From NCBI GenBank assembly GCA_002421685.1, contig DISB01000008.1, positions 186,001 to 250,000 on the forward strand: a stretch of 64,000 bases of DNA. The letters are read 5' to 3'. This document shows, in pieces, positions 45,125 through 54,200 of the stretch. A model generated the notes under the pieces. The model searched no databases and was not told the DNA's origin. It worked only from the letters and a program-made list of their open reading frames with translations. How positions within the stretch are numbered: the first letter of the stretch is position 1; every line of letters starts with the position of its first letter. Both the position numbers and the translations under genes were made by a program. The stretch is from Bacteroidetes bacterium UBA6221 (lineage in GTDB: Bacteria; Bacteroidota; Bacteroidia; Chitinophagales; Chitinophagaceae).

Positions 45125-46304
45125 ATGAAACCAAATCATCAAACCTTCATCATCGAGATGATGAAACACGGCGATAAAGCGCTCGCCTACACCAAAGCAT
45201 ACCCCAACAGCAAAGGCGGGGAAACCGCGCGCAAAGGCGGCCGAGCGCCTGCTGAGGCACAACCCCGCAATAGTGGCCGAGATAGAAGAAGCCGCGGCGC
45301 ATATGCGCCACAGCGCTTATACCGAAGCCTACCGCCTGCATGTCGAGCAGCAGAAAGTGCCCTTGCTCAGCATGTTGAAAAGGCGGGAGATACTGGCGCA
45401 AATAGCCTGCCGCCAGGTAAAGGTATGCCGCTATGTAAAAGATGACGGCGGCTACCGCATGCTCTTCGAAGACATCCGCCCGCGCGACATGATAAGGGCT
45501 ATAGAAGTGGATGCAAAAATGGAAGACGCCTGCAACCGTGCCCGCAACTTTACCGACCCCGTGCTGGCGCAGTTTAATATTTATATAGACGGCCGCCCCT
45601 GCGACGACCCCACCGCCCCCGCCAACCCCGACCTGCCCCCCGGCATCGTCATGCTGCCCAAAAGAAAAAAAGACCTGGTTGAAATTTCCAGCACCGGTTC
45701 CCTTCACGAAACGAGTATCGGCGGCAGCGAGACCGGGGAACAATCCACGCAGGAAACAGGAAACATTCCGGAAACATCCGCCAACAATACAAATGAAACC
45801 CTTCACAAAATGAGTATCGGCGGCAGTGCGATTGAGGGAAAAACAAATGAAAATCTCCACAAAATCCGTCTCCCCTTCAGGGGGATAGGGGGACAATCCA
45901 CACAGGAAAATGGAAACATTCCGGAAACATCCGCCAACAAAACCCATCACGAAATGAGTATCGCCGTCAGTGCGATAGAGCGACAATCCACACAGGATTT
46001 AAGCCTCTCCACGCTCTCCATTCCCCAATCCTCGCACCTGTACCCCCAATACATCGCCCTGCTCGAAAAACGAGAGCTATATGCGCAAGACCCGCTCTAC
46101 GACAGTTTCTGCAAACAAGCCCGCCGTGCCGAAGAATCAGCCCCACCGCCGCATATATATACCGATGAAGAGGTGAATGCCATAGAAGCTGAATATGCAG
46201 GCAGGCATAATGCTTCGCCGCCCAGGTATTCTACCTTTGGCAAAATGTATTTTCCCGAAAAAAACACAGCCAATTTTAGCCCGGAAGATGACAGCAAACA
46301 TTAA
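45125..46304 (+). pseudogene. Frameshifted terminase-small-subunit-like gene with repeat insertions
   Basis: Frame 1 from the ATG at 45125 reads FIIEMMKHGDKALAYTKAYP...GGETARK, a phage terminase small subunit-like N-terminus. Skipping one G at 45236 (CGC-AAA-[G]-GCG-GCC) joins it to the second frame, AAERLLRHNPAIVAEIEEAA, which then stays open to 46304. The joined product would be about 393 residues. The second half holds about 100-bp tandem repeats and a GC palindrome (residues around LHETSIGGS, LHKMSIGGS, HHEMSIAVS), then a unique acidic tail. No large terminase subunit is nearby. A sequencing error or programmed +1 frameshift is possible. Confidence 0.65.
45702..45995 (+). repeat. Tandem repeats of about 100 bp inside the terminase-like gene
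   Basis: Three related copies start at about 45702, 45800 and 45947: CTTCACGAAACGAGTATCGG, CTTCACAAAATGAGTATCGG and ATCACGAAATGAGTATCGCC. Each is followed, fully or in part, by CAATCCACRCAGGAAA and GGAAACATTCCGGAAACATC. Copy 2 is interrupted by a GC palindrome at about 45866-45894 (GTCTCCCCTTCAGGGGGATA). Frame is kept throughout. Confidence 0.8.
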
Positions 46305-46331
46305 TAACATAATTTTTTGGTTTCACGGCAT

Positions 46332-46339
46332 TAACTTTG
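46332..46339 (+). promoter_or_regulatory. -7 box of lolA
   Basis: TAACTTTG, a perfect TAnnTTTG match, 56 bp upstream of the lolA ATG. A promoter here fits the separation of lolA from ftsK. No good -33 element was found at normal spacing. Confidence 0.5.
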
Positions 46340-46395
46340 CACCCCCACTGAAAGAAAAACAGATTATTCATTACATTTATCTTTAAGAACACGAG

Positions 46396-47043
46396 ATGAG
46401 GAAATTATTGATATTGTGCGTTATGGCCCTGGGTATTGCCTTGCAGACTGCGCAGGCGCAAACCGACAAAAAAGCCAAGGACCTGCTGGATGCGACATAT
46501 AAAAAGTTGAACAGCCTGAAATCATTAAAGGCAGACTTTACGCTGGAACTAAAAGGCGGCGGCGTAAATGACACTAAAAAAGGGACTTTTTATATGAAAG
46601 GCCCCAAATACAGGGTGTCTATAGCCGGCCAGGAGATCATCAGCGACAACAAAACAGTATGGACGATCATTAAAGCCACCAACGAAGTGCAGGTGACGGA
46701 CAACAATCCCGATGCGCAGGCCATATCGCCCGCCAAGCTGTTTACCAGCAATTTTTACGACAAGGAATACAACTACAAATACGCCGGCGAGCGTAAAATA
46801 AACGGCAAAGTGGCCGATGTAGTGGCGCTCACCCCAAAAAATAGCGGCAAAGGCTTCAGCAAGGTAGAGATAGCCATAGGCAAGGACAAGGTAATTATGG
46901 GCGGCCAGGTTTGGGAAAAGAACGGCAACACCTACCGTTACGATATAACCAACTATAGCCCCAACCCCTCATCCGTTACCGACGCCACCTTCACTTTCGA
47001 CCCCAAAAAGAACCCGGGTATGGAGGTGATAGACCTCAGGTAA
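46396..47043 (+). CDS. lolA: Outer-membrane lipoprotein carrier protein LolA
   Basis: A 215-residue periplasmic chaperone that ferries lipoproteins from the inner to the outer membrane. The signal peptide (MRKLLILCVMALGIALQTAQAQ) is followed by LLDATYKKLNSLKSLKADFTL, GTFYMKGPKYRVSIAGQEII and the half-open barrel strands of the family, ending TFTFDPKKNPGMEVIDLR. lolA is often next to ftsK in bacteria; here the accessory block lies between them. Confidence 0.93.
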   Translation: MRKLLILCVMALGIALQTAQAQTDKKAKDLLDATYKKLNSLKSLKADFTLELKGGGVNDTKKGTFYMKGPKYRVSIAGQEIISDNKTVWTIIKATNEVQVTDNNPDAQAISPAKLFTSNFYDKEYNYKYAGERKINGKVADVVALTPKNSGKGFSKVEIAIGKDKVIMGGQVWEKNGNTYRYDITNYSPNPSSVTDATFTFDPKKNPGMEVIDLR

Positions 47044-47197
47044 GAAGGGATTGAAAGAATCTTCGCGGCGCAGCCGCAGAGTATGTAACACGGGGCTGCC
47101 AATATTGGCGGCCTCGCAGGTTTAATGCAAGTTTCATACGATTGTAAAAACAGCGGCACTATTATTGTACCATGATATTAAAGCCTAACTTAACAAT

Positions 47198-47698
47198 ATG
47201 AATATTCACCGCGTATCCAAAACCATCGGGCTCACCTTTGTCGTTTGCCTGGCCCTGTTCGTGGCAATGGCTGCCAGCTCCTGCCGTAAAGAGAAGGCTG
47301 ATCAAATAACCCCTGCCCCTGGTCCCGACTTCGACCTGGTGCATATTATGACTTGTCATAAAGAGCAGAACCGCTACCCATCCCAGATAATAAGCGGGCT
47401 GGAAGGGACCTGGCTGTGGGTAAGCAACACCTGTTTCTGGTCCGGCGACAGCACCTTTACCGCCGACAGGCACGTAGTGGTCACCTTCAGCGATGCCGGC
47501 ATGTACCAAGTGTTCGAGGACAGTAAAGTTGAGTCAGAAGGCACATGGAAGCTTTCGCAGGCGGGAGACGATGTATGGAGTATCTCTACTACCAGGCAGT
47601 CACGGTACCTGCATGGCTATGTATGGCTCTGCGAAGACGAGCTGGTATTTTTCTCCAGCTATATCGATGGCTGCGATTACTATTTCACCAGGAGGTGA
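47198..47698 (+). CDS. Lipocalin-like lipoprotein
   Basis: A 166-residue protein with a lipoprotein signal ending ASSC (Cys29). The mature part has GLEGTWLWVSNTCFWSGDST and EGTWKLSQAGDDVWSI, the GTW motifs of lipocalin-like or copper-resistance-NlpE-type small barrels, and four further Cys/Trp-rich segments. No close family is recognised, and the ligand is unknown. It is convergent with the small hypothetical gene that ends one base later at 47699. Confidence 0.75.
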   Translation: MNIHRVSKTIGLTFVVCLALFVAMAASSCRKEKADQITPAPGPDFDLVHIMTCHKEQNRYPSQIISGLEGTWLWVSNTCFWSGDSTFTADRHVVVTFSDAGMYQVFEDSKVESEGTWKLSQAGDDVWSISTTRQSRYLHGYVWLCEDELVFFSSYIDGCDYYFTRR

Positions 47699-48007
47699 TT
47701 AAATACCTTGTTGTACCCACCATGTGCCATGCTCCAGTATATCGGCATAGTCCATATGGCCATCGCCCAGCATCAGGTTGCCCATGCGCGCCGAGGTAAC
47801 GGTACGGGCCTCTTCTTTGCGCTGCAGGGGTGTGGTAAGTATCATTTTCCCGGTAGGGTCGTTTTCTGATACCAGGCGGTGAGCCACCTGGTCGCGGTCG
47901 GTATCATCAAAGGTATCTGTTGGGGCGCCTTGCAGCGGATGTATAGCTATCAGCGAGCCGGCGTGCAGTTGCTCCAATTGCTCCAACGAGGTGATCTTAA
48001 CCCACAT
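47699..48007 (-). CDS. Small hypothetical protein
   Basis: A 102-residue soluble protein, MWVKITSLEQLEQLHAGSLI...HMDYADILEHGTWWVQQGI. No family was recognised. The frame opens at 48052, but the ATG at 48007 removes a poorly supported leader. It overlaps nothing and ends directly against the lipoprotein gene on the other strand. Acidic and aromatic composition favours a real folded domain. Confidence 0.62.
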   Translation of the reverse strand: MWVKITSLEQLEQLHAGSLIAIHPLQGAPTDTFDDTDRDQVAHRLVSENDPTGKMILTTPLQRKEEARTVTSARMGNLMLGDGHMDYADILEHGTWWVQQGI

Positions 48008-48155
48008 ATGTAAAATATTTACTGCAAAGTAATACACGTAAGGGCGATACACCTAAACAATGGCCCGGCAATAACAAAAGAAAAACATTTAAATGAGCAC
48101 CTCTATACCACATTCCAGAGAACAACATGGTCGTAACACGAACACTATACCCGGT

Positions 48156-48482
48156 TTAAACTTTAACGGTAGAAGTGATAATGTCGGGTGGTTCGTGCAG
48201 TCTGGATATCTGTTCGTTTATCTTTTCAGTAATGGCCTTCAGTGTTTTACCCGTAGCCTGTTCAAAGCTGCCGGCGCTGCGCTGTACAGAGAGCGAACTG
48301 CCGTATATGGTAAGGTCTATCTCGCAAAACTTATTCCGTTCCGTCCTGCCCTGCTCCTTGAAGTAGACTTCCGCTCTCGAAATGTCCTTATAGCTGCGGT
48401 AGAGACTTATCAGTTTATCCCTTACCGCATTAATTATTTTTTCTGCTACGCGGCCATGCGGCATATGAAATTCTATATTCAT
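48156..48482 (-). CDS. HPF/RaiA-like ribosome-associated protein
   Basis: A 108-residue protein with the beta-alpha-beta pattern of hibernation-promoting factors: MNIEFHMPHGRVAEKIINAV, ISRAEVYFKEQG, CEIDLTIYGSSLSVQRS and a C-terminal helix KTLKAITEKINEQISRL. The family binds the 30S subunit and silences ribosomes at low growth rate. The frame is open to 48530, but the ATG at 48482 gives the typical start. Similarity is by pattern only, so moderate confidence. Confidence 0.7.
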   Translation of the reverse strand: MNIEFHMPHGRVAEKIINAVRDKLISLYRSYKDISRAEVYFKEQGRTERNKFCEIDLTIYGSSLSVQRSAGSFEQATGKTLKAITEKINEQISRLHEPPDIITSTVKV

Positions 48483-48594
48483 AAACTCTATTTTTGGAGG
48501 TCCATTGTATGTAAACAACTGACAGTGCATTATGTTTTGGCCGCCGGGTATACAAATGTTATGTTTTTGTAAAACTGATGTGTAATTTCATTGT

Positions 48595-49176
48595 ATGCAG
48601 AGAACCAGCTACTATATCATCAACGCCATTACAGCATACAGGCTGGTAGCTTCTTTCTTTCTGCTGTTTTTAGTGTTCACCGGGCAGTTGGATATCTTCA
48701 AATGGATGCTGGCTATCAGCTTTTTTACGGATGCTATAGATGGTTTCCTGGCAAGGAAATATAAGGTTAGCAGCCTCATGGGCGCCCGGCTTGATTCGAT
48801 AGCCGACGACCTTACGGTACTCGTGGCTATCATTGGCGTGTTCAGGCTAAAGCCGGAATTCATACAACAGGAGTTGGTGCTCATCATTGTATTGCTTGCG
48901 TTGCTGGTGATACAGACTGTGATGGCATTGATACGCTATGGCAAGATCAGCAGCTTCCACACTTATCTCGCAAAGCTGGCCGCGGTATTGCAAGGCAGTT
49001 TTCTCATACTATTATTCTTCCTGCCCGAGCCTCCGCTCTGGCTTTTTTACCTGGCCTCTATTGTTACTCTTGCAGAACTGGTAGAAGAAATCATTCTCGT
49101 CATCATATTGCCAAAGTGGGAAGCCAATGTGAGGAACCTCTTTTGGGTAATGAAGAGAAATAAGCAAAGGCAATAA
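48595..49176 (+). CDS. CDP-alcohol phosphatidyltransferase family protein
   Basis: A 193-residue inner-membrane enzyme. The metal-binding motif DAIDGFLARKYKVSSLMGA followed by RLDSIADD matches DGxxAR(x)8Gx3Dx3D, around residues 44-72. Five or six hydrophobic segments are visible. Family members swap CMP for an alcohol in phospholipid synthesis; the exact alcohol cannot be told. It ends one base before the Na/Pi symporter gene on the other strand. Confidence 0.9.
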   Translation: MQRTSYYIINAITAYRLVASFFLLFLVFTGQLDIFKWMLAISFFTDAIDGFLARKYKVSSLMGARLDSIADDLTVLVAIIGVFRLKPEFIQQELVLIIVLLALLVIQTVMALIRYGKISSFHTYLAKLAAVLQGSFLILLFFLPEPPLWLFYLASIVTLAELVEEIILVIILPKWEANVRNLFWVMKRNKQRQ

Positions 49177-50772
49177 CTATCCTGAGACCACTTGTACCAA
49201 TTGCGACAATGCCCTCAGCAAAGATTCGTTGGAATTGTTAATGCCCCGCAGCATGTTGAACAGTGTGGGCATATCCACTTCTGCATACTGGGCATCACCA
49301 TGCAGGTTGAAAACAGCCTGGCTGTGCGCCAATTGAGACTTATGTATGATGCCATCCATATTGGCTATATCTGTCGATTGGGCATAGCGTATGTTCAGCA
49401 ATATAGTTTCCGCCTCCTGGTATAAGTTGCGTTGCGCCTCTACTACCTGCAGGTACAGGCTGTATAACTTGTCATTACCCGAGCGTTCCAGTTCCAGCAG
49501 GTTGTGCCTTATATCCTTAGCGTCTTTTACCGATAATGTCGTATTGCGTATTACTGTGGCCAGGCTGTTGACCTGTTCCGCTTCTTCTTGATTAAGCTGG
49601 CCTTGTTCCAGTTTCAGGTAGAAGTCTGTTATTTCCGCCTCATACTTTTTCAGGTCGTAATAAAACCCCTCATCATCATCCACTTTTTCTTCGATATTAA
49701 AAATCTCCCTGCTTACACTAATACCACTGCGGATGAAACTTGCGGCCTCTTTACCTAAGGCCTCAATAGCCGCGTGGCTCTCCGCGGGATTGACCAGGGC
49801 AATAACCGGCGCGAGTTTCTGGCGTTCATTGCCCACAAAGCGGTCTATAGTGCGGGTAAACAAGCCGGTAAGTGGCAACAGGATGATGACCGTAGCGATA
49901 TTAAAGGAACTATGAAACGCCACCATAGTGATAAGCGGGTCTTTAATACTCATTATATCCGTTATCAAAAAAAGAAAGAACCTCATAAATACCAGCGCCA
50001 CAATAGCATTGATGACATTGAAGTACAATTGCGACCAACCCACTTTCTTTTTGATAGGGTTGCCTTTTACAGTAGCCAGTACTGCCGTGAGGCTGGTGCC
50101 TAAATCGGCGCCGATGACTAAGTACAAACCCTGGTGCAGCGTAATGATACCTGCCGCCAGCGAAGAAAGGAATATCATAATAGAAGCCGAACTGGAATGG
50201 ATAGACGCCGCCAGCACAGCACCCGCCAACAGGAACAGCAGTGGATGCGTTGACTGCATAAAACTGAAATCGACCTGCTGTGCGAATGCCTCGAAACCTG
50301 TGCGCATAAAATCAATACCGAGGAACATAAGGCTGAAACCCATGAGGAACTTGCTGAGTTGCACCAGCTTCTCATTTGAGAAGAGTACTATACCGATGCC
50401 GCCTGCAGCTACAAAGGGCAGCACTATGTCTTTGATGCTGAACTTGAACCCCAGTAATGAAACTATCCACCCTGTAATGGTAGTGCCGATGTTGGCACCG
50501 AATATCATGCCTATACCATTCTTGAGGCCGATGATACCGGCACCCGTAAATGACATAACCAGCAGCGATACCATGGTGCTGCTTTGCAGTATGCCTGTCA
50601 CCAATGCGCCGGAAACAGCCGCCTTTAAGGGGTTGCCCGTATTCCTGCGCAGGAAGAGCTTGAACGACCTGCCTGCCAATGCCTTCAGCGCCTCTTCCAG
50701 CATGAACATGCCAAAAAGGAACAAGCCTAAACCCGCGAGCAAGGGCCATATGTGTATATTATCAAAGTTCAC
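49177..50772 (-). CDS. Na+/Pi cotransporter family protein with PhoU-like tail
   Basis: A 531-residue sodium:phosphate symporter (NptA/YjbB type). Two inverted repeats with the signature GNPLKAAVSGALVTGILQSST and SIHSSSASIMIFLSSLAAG are visible, with GANIGTTITG in the first half and IGADLGTSLTAVLATVKGN in the second. The last ~170 residues form PhoU-like helices. It begins with GTG at 50772. With the porin and DUF47 protein at the left end it is a second phosphate-uptake gene in the window, although far away. Confidence 0.92.
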   Translation of the reverse strand: MNFDNIHIWPLLAGLGLFLFGMFMLEEALKALAGRSFKLFLRRNTGNPLKAAVSGALVTGILQSSTMVSLLVMSFTGAGIIGLKNGIGMIFGANIGTTITGWIVSLLGFKFSIKDIVLPFVAAGGIGIVLFSNEKLVQLSKFLMGFSLMFLGIDFMRTGFEAFAQQVDFSFMQSTHPLLFLLAGAVLAASIHSSSASIMIFLSSLAAGIITLHQGLYLVIGADLGTSLTAVLATVKGNPIKKKVGWSQLYFNVINAIVALVFMRFFLFLITDIMSIKDPLITMVAFHSSFNIATVIILLPLTGLFTRTIDRFVGNERQKLAPVIALVNPAESHAAIEALGKEAASFIRSGISVSREIFNIEEKVDDDEGFYYDLKKYEAEITDFYLKLEQGQLNQEEAEQVNSLATVIRNTTLSVKDAKDIRHNLLELERSGNDKLYSLYLQVVEAQRNLYQEAETILLNIRYAQSTDIANMDGIIHKSQLAHSQAVFNLHGDAQYAEVDMPTLFNMLRGINNSNESLLRALSQLVQVVSG

Positions 50773-50862
50773 TTACGAAAACTACAAAATTTAGGCGTAT
50801 GATGTACATAATCAATGACCTGCATCACTACCCTGCACAATATTTAAAAAATATTTGCGTTT

Positions 50863-50901
50863 TACGACAATAATCGTACTTTAGTACGACAAACATCGTA
50901 C
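50863..50901 (+). promoter_or_regulatory. Two BlaI-like operator dyads and promoter of the BlaI-M56 operon
   Basis: TACGA-CAATAA-TCGTA (50863-50878) and GTACGA-CAAACA-TCGTAC (50884-50901) are near-identical dyads whose centres are 22 bp apart. A -33 TTTG (about 50854) and a -7 box TACTTTAG (50877-50884, one mismatch) lie at normal spacing with the box between the dyads; the second dyad abuts the BlaI start codon. Binding by the BlaI protein would repress its own operon. Confidence 0.75.
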
Positions 50902-50902
50902 A

Positions 50903-51292
50903 ATGACCAAAAAGGATATACATATAACAGAAGCAGAGCTTGAAATTCTACAAGTATTATGGGACAAAAAAGAGGCTACTGTAAAAGAAGTGCATGAAGA
51001 ACTGAGCGCGGAGCGCGAAGCTGTATATACCACCACACTGAAACAGATGCAGGTGATGCATGAAAAGGGCTTGCTGAAAAGGGACGATAGCCGCAGGCAA
51101 CATATATACTACCCCGATGTAGATATAAAAAGGGTGCAGCGAAAGTTTATGGACAAGGTGATGAAAAACCTGTTCAGTGGTAATGCCGGTGAATTGGTGA
51201 TGAACGCGCTGAGTAATTATAAAACAACCCCCGAAGAACTGGAACAAATAAAAACCCTGATAGAAAAAGCCAAACAAGCTAAAAAACTTTAG
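50903..51292 (+). CDS. BlaI/MecI/CopY-family repressor
   Basis: A 129-residue winged-helix repressor. MTKKDIHITEAELEILQVLW and TVKEVHEELSAEREAVYTTT hold the helix-turn-helix, LKQMQVMHEKGLLKRDDSRR the wing, and the C-terminal helices should dimerise. BlaI-type repressors are cleaved when a partner membrane peptidase senses its signal. The M56 gene begins 2 bp after its stop, so the pair forms one operon, autoregulated by the two dyads upstream. Confidence 0.94.
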   Translation: MTKKDIHITEAELEILQVLWDKKEATVKEVHEELSAEREAVYTTTLKQMQVMHEKGLLKRDDSRRQHIYYPDVDIKRVQRKFMDKVMKNLFSGNAGELVMNALSNYKTTPEELEQIKTLIEKAKQAKKL

Positions 51293-51294
51293 TT

Positions 51295-54200
51295 ATGATG
51301 AACCAGGCCACATCCATCATCGCAGAAGCACTACTCTACTCGCTGCTGGCAGGAGCAGCTACCTATATAGTATTACGCCTGCTATTGGCATTGCTGAAAA
51401 ATATTCCGGCATTAATAAAATATCATTTGTGCAATATCAGCCTGCTGATACCGTTATTAATTTTCATAGTATCGTTAACACCATTGACGACAATAAAGGA
51501 TACAGCCCCTGTTTACCCCACTCCGCCCCCTGTTGCCAGCATATATAATAATGTACAACTAACAACAGTACACGTACAGCACGAGCCTGTGCAGGATGAA
51601 AGCCTGACAGCAGAAATGCTGTGGGCTGAGGTACATAGCATCATTAATGAAAACAGCCAACCTATAACATGGCTCTACATAGTGGGGCTACTTTTGTTCT
51701 CCGTGCGGCTTTTGCTGCAATACAGGCAGTCGCAGCAACTGAAAACAAAAGGTCTGCTGCCGGCTACCGGCGAGTGGTACCGCCTGCTGGCCAATACTAT
51801 GGAGCGGCTTAACATCAGCCGCCCTATCCATATCGCTTTTACTGAAAGAAAAATCTCCCCTTGCATCATCGGTCATGCCAAAGCCATAATACTGGTACCC
51901 ATATCACTGGCCAACCATCTTACTACCGAACAGGCCGAAGCCATACTGCTGCACGAACTGGCGCATTATAAGCAGTACGACCATTACATCAACCTGGGTG
52001 TACAGTGCGTGAAATGTATTTTGTTCTTCAATCCTTTCGTCTGGTTCTCTGCTGTATTGATAGACAAATACCGTGAGCTCTCTTGCGATGAAACTGCCGC
52101 CCGCCACGAGCGTAATATAGAACTGGCGGAAACCCTGGCATTGATAGCAGGTATGCAGGCCAGACAAAATAGCCTTGTGATGAGCCTGAAAAAGAACAAC
52201 CCCCTGCTGACCAGGGTACACGCTTTGCTATCTATTCGCCAATACGATAAGTCATCGCACAGACTGTTACCCGCAGTAGTTATTACTATCATATTGGCAA
52301 CAGGATTGCTGATAGCAGGGAGTACAAAATTATTCTCTACAGAAAAAGATAGCCTGCGCGAGCAATTGAAAGAGATAAGCGCACAGATGTACAAAGAGGG
52401 TAATCACAAATACATATTTGTAGATGCCGTATTGGATAGCCTCGTAACATTACCTGCTAAGGTTGAAATACTATATATGGGCAACAACAACCTGTTCGTT
52501 GGAGCCACCAAACTAGATGGCAATATTAAATACAGGTATGCCCAAAAACTAAAGCAATTCCTGTTGCAGCAAGGTGAAGATGGGGAGCATGTTGTAACAC
52601 TAACAGCTATGCCTGATAAAAAGAGTCTGACACTGGCAGACATAATCAAACCTTCTTCAGATTTCAGGAAATGTACTGCACACGACAGGTATTGGGCAAA
52701 AATAACAACACGTGCATGGCGGCAGATATTCAATGAATTGTATAGTGACAAACTGATCCAGAGCATAGCAGGCAGGTTTGAAATGCATTACAGTCAAAAA
52801 GGTATTGTCATAAATGGAGATACATTAAGAGACGATCATGATATCAAATACCGGCGATTATTTAAAGAACTGGTAGGAATTGACCTTGATGACGACAGTG
52901 TATCAGGCAGGATGACTATCGGGGATTTGAAAAAGTACCTTACTATTAACTCAGCAACTGACCAGGCCGACACCACAGCTCAAAGAGAACAATTAACGCA
53001 GATAAGCAATGAATTGTTCAAAAAAGGGGATATGCGTTATGTTTTTGTTGACGCATTAATAGACGGCACACTAAAAGACGGTGATGATTATGATTTGAAA
53101 GTAGATAGCGGTATAGTACGCTTCAAAAGCCATCGATGGCCAGTTAGCAAACAAAAGAGGTATTCTGACAAACTTGCTGCATGTAAAAAAGCGAATAAGG
53201 GTAAAGGGCGATTCTATTCATCGATGCTGGGTACTATCCATCTGAACGAGATACTGGACCCCAATTCAGAATTCAGAAGTCCGATAATGCATACCGATCC
53301 TGAGATTGACGGAACGCCATTTATGGAATATATAATGGCCGAAATGCAGAAAGACGGTCTTATCGACAGGGCATACCAGGTTAGGATAATATTTACGGAC
53401 AGCACTATTATTGTGAATAACAAGAACCTTTCAGGCAGCATTTACAATAAATACAAGGCCTTATATAAACAGGCTCATCCAAACTGCGGTAAAAATTTCT
53501 CGAATAGTCTTCAATGCAATACAGACATGCCTTTTCCCCCGGATAATGAAACAGGTATGAATATTTCAGAGCAGCAAAGATTGAAAGAACTGAGTGAAGA
53601 GCTGTTCAAGAATGGCCACCAGGGCTTTATCATTGCAGAGCTTGTAAAAGACGGTTACATAAAAAAAGGCGAGAACTATAAAGTAAGCTACAAAAACGGC
53701 AGGTTTACACTAGAAGGGAAGTCGCTGCCGGTTGATGTTATTAAAACCTATGAGGCAAAAATGGCGAAGTTTACTGCCGCACACCCAAGTACAGCCACAG
53801 TATGGTGGAGCTTAGAAGACACGTATGAAGCAACAAATACTGCCGATGAGTTTAACATAAAACTGAGTGGACACACACCGTCAGATTATGAAAGGGAGCA
53901 AAAAGAAAAAGAGCGTGACGAAAACTTCAAAAAGCTGATACAGGCGATGGATAAAGATGGTCTGCTGGACATTAAAAGTTATTACCTGGTAGAATACAAA
54001 AAAGACGGCCTGTATGTAAACGCTATTAAACTGACAGGCAGCAAGGAGAGAAAATATACTGAATGGTTGCATGCATTGGGGTATACTGCGGAAAAAGGGA
54101 TGTCAACCGAAAGTGTACCAGATGGTGTAAAAATACCTGATAGGAGAGTGGGCATAAGTACTGTAAGCATACCCGTGTACGGCAATAACCTCCCCGCCAT

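Noticed and set aside
45150..45986. A 278-codon minus-strand open frame
   Set aside because: It is the complement of the terminase-like gene and its repeats; the repeated GGCFRNVS strings arise from the DNA repeat.
39830..46390. Prophage or integrative element
   Set aside because: Only one broken terminase-like gene; no integrase, portal, capsid, relaxase or flanking tRNA was seen.
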